Shown one piece after another: positions 1-10,447 of a stretch of DNA of 64,000 nt (position 1 is the first letter of the stretch; every line of letters starts with the position of its first letter). A model generated the notes under the pieces. The model saw only the letters and a program-made list of their open reading frames with translations. It was not told where the DNA came from and searched no databases. Origin of the DNA: Antarcticibacterium arcticum. Lineage in GTDB: Bacteria; Bacteroidota; Bacteroidia; Flavobacteriales; Flavobacteriaceae. The position numbers and the translations under genes were made by a program. The stretch is taken from NCBI RefSeq assembly GCF_007993795.1, contig NZ_CP042476.1, forward strand, positions 186,001 to 250,000, given 5' to 3'.

Positions 1-2740
<2,740 letters not shown>

Positions 2741-2743
2741 CGG

Positions 2744-2785
2744 CCCCCTCCGGCTCCCCCCATTAGGGGGAGAGTTTAGGAGGGG
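2744..2785. repeat. GC-rich nested inverted repeat at the 23S 3' border
   Basis: Just after the 23S end, CTCCCCC (2754-2760) pairs with GGGGGAG (2766-2772), and an outer CCCCTCC (2744-2750) pairs with GGAGGGG (2779-2785). The GC content contrasts sharply with the AT-rich spacer. It may be a dispersed intergenic repeat of a kind common in Flavobacteriia or part of an rRNA processing stem; the sequence alone cannot decide. Confidence 0.6.
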
Positions 2786-2885
2786 AGCTAAAAACCTATC
2801 TAATAGCATTTTAATTATCTTCGTTATTCTTTTCTATTGTTTATTTCCTTATATGTTAATCTTATTATCACGCTAAGGCGTGAAG

Positions 2886-2953
2886 TGAATAGTAAATAGT
2901 AAATAGTGAATAGTTTTAAACTAATCACTACTCACCAATCACTAATCACTAAT
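2886..2953. repeat. AT-rich short tandem repeats in 23S-5S spacer
   Basis: The spacer holds repeats of 'aatagtaaatagt' type (2888-2913) followed by 'aatcactactcaccaatcac' type units (2921-2952). The two blocks are partly inverse to each other (tagtgaatagt against actaatcacta). Nothing else is seen in the 2786-2958 spacer, and there is no tRNA. Confidence 0.6.
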
Positions 2954-2958
2954 AATTT

Positions 2959-3066
<108 letters not shown>

Positions 3067-3073
3067 TTTTTGA

Positions 3074-3110
3074 AAGACCTTTACTGAAAAGTAAAGGTCT
3101 TTTTTGTTTT
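3074..3110 (+). terminator. Rho-independent terminator of the rRNA operon
   Basis: The stem 'aagacctttac' / 'gtaaaggtctt' with a short A-rich loop is followed by a T run. It lies directly after 5S. Confidence 0.85.
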
Positions 3111-3120
3111 ATACTTTTTG

Positions 3121-3153
3121 AAAAGCACGTATCGAAAGATTCGTGCTTTTTTT
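3121..3153 (+). terminator. Second terminator hairpin after 5S
   Basis: 'aaaagcacg' (3121-3129) pairs with 'cgtgctttt' (3142-3150), followed by more T. Related hairpins recur at 3471 and 3595, which points to tandem duplication of a 5S-terminator module. Confidence 0.8.
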
Positions 3154-3164
3154 GTTGGTAGAAA

Positions 3165-3299
<135 letters not shown>

Positions 3300-3300
3300 A

Positions 3301-3334
3301 AAACCCTTCATCATATCGATGAAGGGTTTTTTTA
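3301..3334 (+). terminator. Terminator after 5S pseudogene copy 2
   Basis: 'aaacccttcatc' pairs with 'gatgaagggttt' around a short loop, followed by a T run. Confidence 0.8.
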
Positions 3335-3343
3335 TGGAATAAT

Positions 3344-3368
3344 GTTAAGTACTGTTGTATTGTGGGAG
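3344..3368 (+). pseudogene. 5S rRNA remnant (copy 3)
   Basis: The 25-nt stretch reads as the 5S core 'gttaag' joined to 'tactgttgtattgtgggag'. Compared with intact 5S it has lost 17 internal bases and carries one substitution. The 5S 3' arm is replaced by the palindromic element that starts at 3369; after that element 'ttctttttgaaaa' resumes the sequence that follows intact 5S. Confidence 0.6.
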
Positions 3369-3413
3369 CCCCGCCCGTACCGTTCGGGCAGGCCTGCCTG
3401 CCTGCCGGCAGGC
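3369..3413. repeat. REP-like palindromic element, copy b, compound
   Basis: 'cgcccgtaccgttcgggc' forms a hairpin as in copy a. It is extended by CCTG-type tandem units and a second palindrome, GCCTGCCGGCAGGC (3400-3413). It occupies the place of the 3' arm of a 5S remnant. Confidence 0.7.
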
Positions 3414-3424
3414 TTCTTTTTGAA

Positions 3425-3456
3425 AACCTTTATTGAAAAGTAAAGGTCTTTTTTTG
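3425..3456 (+). terminator. Terminator duplicate (third module)
   Basis: A near copy of the first rRNA terminator: 'acctttat' / 'gtaaaggt' stem and a long T run. Confidence 0.75.
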
Positions 3457-3470
3457 TTTTATACTTTTTT

Positions 3471-3502
3471 CAAAAGCACCTCTCGGGAGATTGGTGCTTT
3501 TC
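3471..3502 (+). terminator. Terminator duplicate, 'aaaagcacc' type
   Basis: 'aaaagcacc' pairs with 'ggtgctttt' around 'tctcgggagatt'. It is related to the hairpin at 3121. Confidence 0.75.
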
Positions 3503-3543
3503 TTATTTGTGTAACTAATCCATACCAACCTATAGCTATCCCA

Positions 3544-3575
3544 CACCCGTGCCTAAGGTATGTTTGGGCAGATCT
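3544..3575. repeat. Diverged REP-like element, copy c
   Basis: It aligns with copy a base for base apart from a 2-nt gap. Most differences are C-to-T or G-to-A changes, for example 'gtgcctaaggtatgtttggg' against the corresponding part of copy a, and the downstream 'tctt' is conserved. It looks like an old, mutated copy. Confidence 0.5.
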
Positions 3576-3593
3576 TTTTTGTTTATATTATTC

Positions 3594-3630
3594 CCAAACG
3601 CACCTCTCCAAAAGACTGGTGCTTTTTATT
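3594..3630 (+). terminator. Terminator-like hairpin duplicate
   Basis: 'acgcacc' and 'ggtgctttt' flank 'tctccaaaagact', followed by T-rich sequence. It is the third relative of the 3121 hairpin. The outer pairs are degraded, so activity is doubtful. Confidence 0.5.
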
Positions 3631-3657
3631 TAAAGAAATGGAAGGCACTTATCGTAA

Positions 3658-3700
3658 ATCTGCGCCGGGCAAATACATACCTTAAGTCTCGGGGGTGTGA
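3658..3700. repeat. Inverted diverged REP-like element, copy d
   Basis: The reverse complement contains 'cttaaggtatgtatttgccc' and 'gcgcagatt', matching copy c at 3551-3573 with a few substitutions and a 3-4 nt indel. Together c and d form an imperfect inverted repeat around the hairpin at 3594. Confidence 0.45.
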
Positions 3701-3800
3701 GTTGTGTTTTGAAATAATCTATGGGGAAGATTGAAATCGCACGGCCAGGATCATCTTTCTTACTAATAGTTACTTGTGATCCTTACTATTATTCCAGGCA

Positions 3801-3831
3801 TAAAAATATGTTCATTCCGTAAGAGAACATT
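3801..3831 (-). terminator. Weak terminator of the TonB/DUF4249 operon
   Basis: On the minus strand ATGTTC (3830-3825) pairs with GAACAT (3813-3808), followed by 'atttttat'. The stem is only 6 bp, so the call is tentative. Confidence 0.4.
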
Positions 3832-3858
3832 TATTGGGTGATCAAATGAGTAAATCAA

Positions 3859-4080
3859 TCAATCAAATAAAGATCTTACCAATGTGGTAATGCCTTTAAA
3901 CATAAAAAACACCGCTGCTGCACAGGCCAAAATTCCAAAAATCAACACAGCAAGATACCAGGGATGATTCTGGTTATTAAAGGCGCTGTATAAAACTATA
4001 GGACCAATACCTGATAGTGGGATTGCACCCGCAAAATATTTCAAACCTTTCCCTAATAAAGCTTTATTTGTATGTTTCAT
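3859..4080 (-). CDS. Small two-helix membrane protein, DUF6095-like
   Basis: A 73-residue protein with two hydrophobic segments (about 14-32 and 42-63) and charged ends, so probably an inner-membrane hairpin. The pattern KGLKYFAGAIPLSGIGP and FGILACAAAVFFMFKG resembles the small flavobacterial DUF6095 family as I remember it. No catalytic motif is visible and the function is unknown. It is the last gene of a minus-strand operon, 16 nt after the DUF4249 gene, so it is probably co-transcribed with the outer-membrane pair. A weak hairpin terminator follows at 3831-3801. The ATG start is the only sensible one. Confidence 0.75.
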   Translation of the reverse strand: MKHTNKALLGKGLKYFAGAIPLSGIGPIVLYSAFNNQNHPWYLAVLIFGILACAAAVFFMFKGITTLVRSLFD

Positions 4081-4096
4081 TTTTTATAATAGATTG

Positions 4097-4942
4097 TCAC
4101 TCTACAGTATAATTTAAATAATCTGTTTCTGCTATCCGGAAATACCCGAGTGCATAATTCTGCGGATTGGTGACGTTAATCACATTTCCCCTTACGGTCG
4201 TAGGCTGCGTTTGAAAAGGACCTCCTCCAGATCCGGCTTGTGATCTTAAAATGAACATATATTCATAAAATCGTCTGCTCATTCCCTGTACTTCAAAACG
4301 CACTTCATCACCGGGGCGTAAATCCTCATCGCTAAAATAAGCAAATGTGCGGTTACCATTCGTGAATTCATCATCATAAATTTGAAGCGACAAATCTTCA
4401 TGCAATAACCTGAAAAGATAATAATTGCGTTCCTCTACGGGATCTGTATAAAAAACTTTTAATTCAATATTATCTCCTGTAAAACCACCACCGGTAGTTT
4501 GTTCCACATTCTCCAGACTCGCAACTGGAATAAGATTTTCGCTGGCCGTATATAATTCTCCTTCATAAAGGATCTCAAGCTCATACGTTCTATCAAAACT
4601 TAGATATAAATTATTGTTTCTGTAATAACCCGATTCAATTTCGTCAAAAATATATTCCCTGCCAGATGAATCTCTCACCAATACCGTCGCTTCCTTTGCA
4701 GGAATTGACCTGTCTTCAAAAAATGGAGCAGTAGTTGTTAATCTAATGGTTTGCATAGATGAAGGATTTTCCTTGTCACGTAACAAAGAAGCATCAATCA
4801 CAAGTCTTGGTTCACTTTCCTCAAGATCTACCTGCACCACCTCTTCACAACCTAATATCCCAGTAATTATAAGTATGCATAAAATTTTAATACCGCTTTT
4901 CAAAGTCTTTTGAGGTGGGAAAACTATATAGCTTTTGTCCAT
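4097..4942 (-). CDS. DUF4249 family outer-membrane lipoprotein
   Basis: A 281-residue protein with a lipoprotein signal: a hydrophobic stretch at about 20-31 ends in ITGILGC, so Cys32 would be lipidated. The mature part begins EEVVQVDLEE and continues with 'PRLVIDASL', the usual opening of DUF4249 proteins, followed by a beta-rich domain. DUF4249 members are regularly paired with TonB-dependent receptors in Bacteroidota, and here the gene begins 3 nt after the receptor stop. The likely role is an accessory surface lipoprotein for uptake of an unknown ligand. The 15 or so residues ahead of the hydrophobic core are long for a signal peptide, so a later start cannot be excluded. Confidence 0.85.
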   Translation of the reverse strand: MDKSYIVFPPQKTLKSGIKILCILIITGILGCEEVVQVDLEESEPRLVIDASLLRDKENPSSMQTIRLTTTAPFFEDRSIPAKEATVLVRDSSGREYIFDEIESGYYRNNNLYLSFDRTYELEILYEGELYTASENLIPVASLENVEQTTGGGFTGDNIELKVFYTDPVEERNYYLFRLLHEDLSLQIYDDEFTNGNRTFAYFSDEDLRPGDEVRFEVQGMSRRFYEYMFILRSQAGSGGGPFQTQPTTVRGNVINVTNPQNYALGYFRIAETDYLNYTVE

Positions 4943-4945
4943 GGC

Positions 4946-7312
4946 TTAAAATTTGAAATTATAAGTTACTGAAGGGATTATTCCGAATAGACTTAATCTT
5001 ACAGCTTCATTTAGTCCGTTGTCCTGATTCTTTCTGAAAGTATATGAAACTGCATTCTGTCTGTTATATACATTGTATATGCCAAAATTCCAGGAGGAAG
5101 TATAGGCCTTCTTTTTTCCAAAATTTGGAGAATAGGTTGCAGAAATATCCAGCCTGTGATAAGCAGGCAGTCTGTTACTGTTGCGAAGGGAATATACCGG
5201 AATTGTAAGATTTTCAAAAACATACTGTCCCGTGGGAAATGTTGTGGGCAATCCTGTTTGGTAAGCAAAATTTGCATTGAATTGCCATTTTTTGCTCAAT
5301 TCATAACCGGCGGTAATTGACAGGTCATGGGGTTTATCATAATTTGTATTATACCATCCTCCATTATTTATTCCTGTTTCTACCAGCGTTCTACCGGCTG
5401 TTTTCTGTTGGGTTCTTGAAAGCGTATAGGCCAGCCAACCGGTAAATTTCCCTGCATTTTTTCTAATCAGGATCTCAAGCCCGTAAGCTCTTGCCTCTCC
5501 CGGTAATACTACCCGTTCTATGGCGTTGTTCGCTACCAGGTTGGCACCATCAATATAGTCTAGCCTGTTTTCAATGATCTTATAAAAGGATTCTACCTCC
5601 AGGGAATAAAGTTTATTTCTTAAATTCTGAAAATACCCTATTGCAATCTGGTCCAATATCTGGGGCTCTATATATTTACCGCTTGGTGCCCATACATCAA
5701 GGGGAGTAGGGGAACTGGTATTTGTGATAAGATGGAGATATTGGCTCATCCGGTTATAACTCGCCTTTATAGATTGGTACTCATTAAAATTGTATGCCAA
5801 TGCTATGCGGGGTTCAAGATTTCCAAAACTGCGTTCAATTTTATTTTTTGAAAGACTTCTTGTACCTACCGGGTCTGCTTCCTCATAAATTCCAAAAGCA
5901 TCATTAAAAACCACAGGTTGATCATTTTCATAAACATTCAGCTCCTGTTGCCCAAGCCGGAAAAAACTACTGTATCTTAATCCGTATTCCGCAGCAAGCC
6001 TGGGAGAAATAGTATGTTCCATTGAAAAGTATACTGCATTTTCAAAAGCATATTTCTTGGTAAGTTCAAAATAGTTAATTCCTGATCCCGGATTACTGGG
6101 TTCTATTTCTCCCGGATTAAATTCATAATAGGTATTCTGGATCCCGTAATCCAAACTTATATTTTCATTGAGGTAGTGATTGAAATCATACTTCATATTG
6201 AGGTTTTTAATCCCGCTGTTCCAGTTAAATTCAACAAAATCCAGGGTTAAGCCGTAATAATAATCACTGTAGATCACAGAGAGGTTTGTGAAAATATTAT
6301 TGGATAACACGTGGTTCCATCGCAAATTAAACACTGCATTACCATAAGTGTTTTTAAAGCGTTCGCTAAGATTAAAAACATCCCTTCCAAAATAACCTGA
6401 AAATAACAGGGTGTTATTGTCATTCAACCTGTAGCTCAATTTGGTGTTAAGGTCATAAAAGTAGGCCACATTTGGATTATCTGTCAACTTCAGGAATAAG
6501 TGAGCATAGGAACCCCTTCCACCTACAAGGAAGGAGCCTTTATCTTTTACAATTGGGCCCTCTAAAAGAAGACGGCTGGATATTAAGCCAATACCACCAT
6601 TGGCTTTAAAATTTTTACTGTTCCCATCTTTTTGATAGATTTCTAATACAGATGATGCCCTTCCTCCATATTTTGCCGGTATTCCACCTTTATATAGTTT
6701 CAGGTTCTTAACAGCATCGGGATTGAATACTGAAAACAATCCAAATAAATGAGAAGAATTATAGATGGTAGCTTCATCTAAAAGAATAAGATTTTGGTCT
6801 ACAGCCCCGCCACGTACATTAAATCCGGAGGAGCCTTCTCCCGCATTTGAAACCCCGGGAAGTAGTAATAAGGATTTAATAATATCTACCTCCCCAAATA
6901 CAACAGGAATTTTTTGAATGGTGTTTATATCAAGTTGGTTAACGCTCATTTCCGGTGAAATAATATCAAGGCTCTCATTATTCTGGCTTATAACAACTTC
7001 ATCAAGCGTTTCAGAGGATTCCCGTAGGTCTATATTTCGGGTTGTGTTGGAATTAATGCTTATTTCAAGGTTAACCTCACTAAATCCAATAAAGGAAACC
7101 AGCATCCGGTGATCTCCCGCCGGCAGTTTTATGGAATAAAAGCCATATTCATTACTGGTGGTCCCGGTATTAAGATCGGGAAAAAGTATATTAACCCCAT
7201 AGAGGGTCTCATTACTGGCAGCATCTTTTATAATTCCATTTAGGGTATATCTCTCCTGTGCCTGGGAACTGGTACTCAAAAAAATAAGTAAAACAAAAAG
7301 GATATTTTTCAA
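4946..7312 (-). CDS. TonB-dependent outer-membrane receptor with carboxypeptidase-like N-terminal domain
   Basis: A 788-residue receptor. It has a signal peptide (1-18, cleavage near SQA-QE), a CarboxypepD_reg-like beta-sandwich at about 22-107 (LNGIIKDAASNETLYGVNI, YGFYSIKLPAG), a plug domain at about 125-235 (GFNVRGGAVDQNLILLDEA, GGIPAKYGGR) and a 22-strand-type barrel ending in aromatic Phe (YNFKF). It imports a ligand across the outer membrane using TonB energy. The protein is shorter than SusC (about 1000 residues), and the partner is DUF4249 rather than SusD, so a glycan-specific SusCD system is unlikely; a peptide, siderophore or other small ligand is possible. First gene of a three-gene operon. 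Confidence 0.92.
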   Translation of the reverse strand: MKNILFVLLIFLSTSSQAQERYTLNGIIKDAASNETLYGVNILFPDLNTGTTSNEYGFYSIKLPAGDHRMLVSFIGFSEVNLEISINSNTTRNIDLRESSETLDEVVISQNNESLDIISPEMSVNQLDINTIQKIPVVFGEVDIIKSLLLLPGVSNAGEGSSGFNVRGGAVDQNLILLDEATIYNSSHLFGLFSVFNPDAVKNLKLYKGGIPAKYGGRASSVLEIYQKDGNSKNFKANGGIGLISSRLLLEGPIVKDKGSFLVGGRGSYAHLFLKLTDNPNVAYFYDLNTKLSYRLNDNNTLLFSGYFGRDVFNLSERFKNTYGNAVFNLRWNHVLSNNIFTNLSVIYSDYYYGLTLDFVEFNWNSGIKNLNMKYDFNHYLNENISLDYGIQNTYYEFNPGEIEPSNPGSGINYFELTKKYAFENAVYFSMEHTISPRLAAEYGLRYSSFFRLGQQELNVYENDQPVVFNDAFGIYEEADPVGTRSLSKNKIERSFGNLEPRIALAYNFNEYQSIKASYNRMSQYLHLITNTSSPTPLDVWAPSGKYIEPQILDQIAIGYFQNLRNKLYSLEVESFYKIIENRLDYIDGANLVANNAIERVVLPGEARAYGLEILIRKNAGKFTGWLAYTLSRTQQKTAGRTLVETGINNGGWYNTNYDKPHDLSITAGYELSKKWQFNANFAYQTGLPTTFPTGQYVFENLTIPVYSLRNSNRLPAYHRLDISATYSPNFGKKKAYTSSWNFGIYNVYNRQNAVSYTFRKNQDNGLNEAVRLSLFGIIPSVTYNFKF

Positions 7313-7450
7313 TTGAATTTTTTAGATAAAGATAAAATTTGAATTGTTTTCAACCTCATTAATTATGATTTGTGGAACCATATTTTTAAAATATGGTATT
7401 GATAGAATTTATTTGAAAATGGTTTTCAAGCTGGAATAAAATAAGATTAT

Positions 7451-7482
7451 AAAAAAGCCCGGTTTAATACCGGGCATTTTTA
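7451..7482 (-). terminator. Terminator of icd
   Basis: GCCCGGT (7457-7463) and ACCGGGC (7469-7475) form the stem. On the minus strand it is followed by six T (7456-7451). It can also act in the other direction. Confidence 0.85.
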
Positions 7483-7504
7483 ATTTTGAATTCTCAGTTA
7501 AAGA

Positions 7505-9727
7505 CTAAAATCCCAATATTTCATTCAGAGTTTCACTTGGACGCATCGCTTTGCTAACCAGGTCTTCTGTGGGGTAATAATAACCTTCAATATTTTGCGG
7601 TTTTCCCTGTGCATCTACAAGGTCCTGAAGAATTTTTTCTTCATTGGTCTTTAGTTTTTCAGCAATACTTGCAAAATGGTTTTTTAACTCCTTATCCTTA
7701 TCCTGTTTTGCTAATTCCTGTGCCCAGTAGAGTGCAAGATAGAAATGGCTTCCCCGGTTATCCAGCTCATTAACCTTACGCGAAGGGGATTTATCATTTT
7801 TTAGAAATAATTCAGTTGCTTTATCAAGTGTTTCAGAAAGTATCACGGCCTTGGTATTTCCTGTAGTTTCGCCCAGGTGCTCAAGGGAAACCGTCAGCGC
7901 CAAAAATTCTCCAAGCGAGTCCCATCTTAAATGGCCTTCCTCAAGGAATTGTTGAATATGCTTGGGAGCAGATCCTCCGGCACCGGTTTCAAATAATCCT
8001 CCACCATTCATCAATGGAACAATTGAAAGCATTTTGGCACTGGTTCCCAATTCCAGAATTGGGAAAAGATCTGTGAGATAATCGCGCAGCACATTTCCGG
8101 TTACCGAAATTGTGTCCTTACCTTCTTTAACTCGTTGAAGCGTAAATTCAGTCGCTTTCTCAGGAGAAAGAATTTTTATATCCAGCCCCTTTGTGTCCAG
8201 GTTTCCTAAATATTTGTTTACTTTTTTAATGATCTCTGCATCATGAGCCCGGTTTTCATCCAGCCAAAAAATGGCGGGCATTCCTGTAGCTTTTGCTCGG
8301 TTTACCGCCAGCTTTACCCAATCTTCTACCGGGGCATCCTTGGTTTGACACATTCTCCAAATATCTCCCTCTTCAACTTCATGTGTGAGAAGGGTTTTTC
8401 CGTTGGCATCAACCACTTTTACAGTTCCGGCCGATTTTATTTCGAAAGTTTTGTCGTGAGATCCGTATTCTTCAGCTTTTTGGGCCATTAATCCCACATT
8501 GGGAACTGTACCCATAGTGGTAGGATCAAAGGCTCCATGTTTTTTGCAAAATTCTATGGTCGCTTGATAAATACCGGCATAACTACTGTCCGGGATCACC
8601 GCTTTGGTGTCCTGAGGTTGACCATTTTTATTCCACATTTTCCCAGAGGTCCTAATCATAGCAGGCATAGATGCATCTATGATCACGTCGCTTGGCACAT
8701 GCAGGTTGGTGATTCCTTTATCTGAATCTACCATCGCGATGGATGGGCCATTTTCAAAAGCAGCTTTTAAATCTTCCTGAATTGCAGCTTTTTGCTCCAT
8801 TTCCAGTCCTGAAAGAGCTTTTACCAATTCGCCCAGACCGCTGTTTGCATTCACACCCAACTTTTTTAAGGTGTCGCCATGTTTTTTGAAAATATCCCTA
8901 AAGAATACTCTAACCGCGTGACCAAATATAATAGGGTCTGAAACTTTCATCATCGTTGCCTTCATATGCAGGGAGAAAAGAACATCTTTTTCCCTGGCAT
9001 CTGCTACCTGATCCTCAAGAAATGATAGCAAAGCTTTTTTGCTCATCATGGTGGCATCTATAATTTCCCCTTTTTGAAGTTTTAAATTTTCCTTTAAAAC
9101 CTCCTCTTTTCCCGAGCTATCTTCCAAAATAATTTTAACGCCGGTCTCATTTTCAAGAGTTAAAGACCTTTCATTGGAATAGAAGTCCCCGGTATCCATA
9201 GTGGAAACATGAGTTTTAGAATCTGAGGACCATTCTCCCATGGAATGGGGATTTTCTTTTGCATAATTCTTCACCGCACGTGGGGCTCTCCTGTCTGAAT
9301 TTCCTTCGCGAAGAACAGGATTTACCGCGCTTCCTTTAACCTGGTCGTACTTTTTCTTAATGGATTTTTCCTCTTCATTTTGTGGATTAGATGGATAATC
9401 TGGTAACGCATAACCTTTTTCCTGTAATTCCCTAATCGCTGCTTCCAGCTGTGGTTCTGATGCACTGATATTTGGAAGTTTAATAATATTGGCTTCCGGT
9501 TGGTTTACCAGGTCTCCCAACATTTTAAGGGCATCGGGGACCCGTTGCTCTTCGCTAAGCACCTCCGGAAATTGTGAGAGTATCCTGGCAGCAAGGGAAA
9601 TATCTGTGGGTTCAATATCAATTTTGGAAGTGGCAGTAAAGCTTCTTACTATGGGTAAAAAAGAAAAAGTCGCCAGCATGGGCGCTTCATCAGTTTTTGT
9701 ATAAAAAATGGTCGATCTTTTTGTCAT
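7505..9727 (-). CDS. icd: Monomeric NADP-dependent isocitrate dehydrogenase
   Basis: A 740-residue cytoplasmic enzyme that oxidises isocitrate to 2-oxoglutarate with NADP+ in the TCA cycle. Length and sequence fit the monomeric (IDH-II) class: N-terminal 'STIFYTKTDEAPMLATFSFL', a central 'SNERSLTLENETG' block, and 'MWNKNGQPQDTKAVIPDSSY' and 'GGLFETGAGGSAPKHIQQF' segments that are hallmarks of this family, unlike the 400-residue homodimeric enzyme. It is transcribed alone, with a strong terminator 20-50 nt downstream and a 720-bp gene-poor region upstream. No TAnnTTTG box was found close to the ATG. Confidence 0.96.
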   Translation of the reverse strand: MTKRSTIFYTKTDEAPMLATFSFLPIVRSFTATSKIDIEPTDISLAARILSQFPEVLSEEQRVPDALKMLGDLVNQPEANIIKLPNISASEPQLEAAIRELQEKGYALPDYPSNPQNEEEKSIKKKYDQVKGSAVNPVLREGNSDRRAPRAVKNYAKENPHSMGEWSSDSKTHVSTMDTGDFYSNERSLTLENETGVKIILEDSSGKEEVLKENLKLQKGEIIDATMMSKKALLSFLEDQVADAREKDVLFSLHMKATMMKVSDPIIFGHAVRVFFRDIFKKHGDTLKKLGVNANSGLGELVKALSGLEMEQKAAIQEDLKAAFENGPSIAMVDSDKGITNLHVPSDVIIDASMPAMIRTSGKMWNKNGQPQDTKAVIPDSSYAGIYQATIEFCKKHGAFDPTTMGTVPNVGLMAQKAEEYGSHDKTFEIKSAGTVKVVDANGKTLLTHEVEEGDIWRMCQTKDAPVEDWVKLAVNRAKATGMPAIFWLDENRAHDAEIIKKVNKYLGNLDTKGLDIKILSPEKATEFTLQRVKEGKDTISVTGNVLRDYLTDLFPILELGTSAKMLSIVPLMNGGGLFETGAGGSAPKHIQQFLEEGHLRWDSLGEFLALTVSLEHLGETTGNTKAVILSETLDKATELFLKNDKSPSRKVNELDNRGSHFYLALYWAQELAKQDKDKELKNHFASIAEKLKTNEEKILQDLVDAQGKPQNIEGYYYPTEDLVSKAMRPSETLNEILGF

Positions 9728-9919
9728 GAGTTATTTTTATTATTCAGTTTATAGGCCGGATTTAGAAATTCAGCTATAATTATGAGGATTTAAATTAATT
9801 GAAAAATTTCGGGGAAGTATTCAGAAAAAAGTAACCTCCGCCTCGCGAAGATAACATTTTTAGGCCTCTATTCATAATATGAATACCGGGAAGTGGAGGG
9901 ATTAAGAAAAATTTACAAT

Positions 9920-9960
9920 AAAAAAGCCATTTCAAAATACAATGTATATTGAAATGGCTT
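9920..9960 (-). terminator. Orphan minus-strand terminator
   Basis: 'aagccatttcaa' (9925-9936) pairs with 'ttgaaatggctt' (9949-9960); on the minus strand the stem is followed by TTTTTTATTG. It should end a minus-strand transcript that begins somewhere in 9961-10397, where no gene is annotated. Confidence 0.7.
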
Positions 9961-10171
9961 CTAACGAAATAACGCTTTACCGCAGGATATTAAAATCAAT
10001 TGTAAGTCTATTACCACAACTTACTACGTGCATTATTTCACTCGATACCTGTTGTTCACAAACGCGCCCAAAAAGTATCAAAGGTGCTTTCATCTTTCGA
10101 ACTGAATTTGCTGTGCAAATTAATTGTTATATAGAAGATAAAAACATATGTAAAGAACTTGGCTTTACCGT

Positions 10172-10217
10172 ATTAAAAACCTGGAAATCCTTGTGTCATT
10201 CTATCAGGTTTTTTAAT
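10172..10217. repeat. Inverted repeat in gene-free region
   Basis: ATTAAAAACCTG (10172-10183) and CAGGTTTTTTAAT (10205-10217) can form a 12-bp stem around a 21-nt loop. It lies upstream of the orphan minus-strand terminator and may be part of a structured RNA. Confidence 0.5.
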
Positions 10218-10397
10218 ATCTCTCAATATAATATTTTTATTTATGAAATTGAGAAGTTTTAACTTGCTACTTTTCAACAGGTTATAGTGTTAAAAAAGTG
10301 TAAACCCAAAGAAGAAGAATTTACCAAAATGACGTGGAATCAGGTATTTTGGAAAATCATTTAATTTAATAAAATGTGAAAGTCTAAATGATATAAA

Positions 10398-10428
10398 CAA
10401 AAAAAGCCCCGAGTGGGGCTTTAAAGTA
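10398..10428 (-). terminator. Terminator of the subtilase gene
   Basis: The stem is 'aaagcccc' / 'ggggcttt'. On the minus strand it is followed by a TTT run (10405-10400). Confidence 0.8.
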
Positions 10429-10447
10429 ATTTAAAACAGGAAAAATT

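Larger units (their letters stand above)
3457..3858. other. Gene-free decayed repeat zone downstream of the rRNA operon
   Basis: No credible coding region is seen. The stretch holds the hairpin at 3471, a possible fourth 5S remnant ('acctatagctatccca', about 3528-3543), two diverged palindromic elements (3544-3575 and, inverted, 3658-3700) and a hairpin at 3594-3630. About 100 bases that I cannot assign (3701-3807) come before the weak terminator of the next operon. Confidence 0.6.
9728..10447. other. Long stretch without a confident gene
   Basis: The 720 bases between icd and the subtilase gene are AT-rich. Elements seen: a minus-strand terminator hairpin at 9920-9960 with no gene assigned to it, an inverted repeat (10172-10183 against 10205-10217), the subtilase terminator at 10398-10428, a weak plus-strand frame at 9942-10262 and a weak 38-codon minus-strand frame at 10093-9977. 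Neither frame has a recognisable product. The region may encode a small RNA or hold a decayed gene. Confidence 0.5.

Noticed and set aside
9977..10093. Minus-strand 38-codon frame ahead of the orphan terminator
   Set aside because: It has an ATG but no recognisable product or ribosome-binding site; kept only as part of the small-RNA finding.
9942..10262. Plus-strand 106-codon frame
   Set aside because: It begins inside the terminator hairpin at 9920-9960, has many Cys and Ile residues without family pattern, and no promoter was found.
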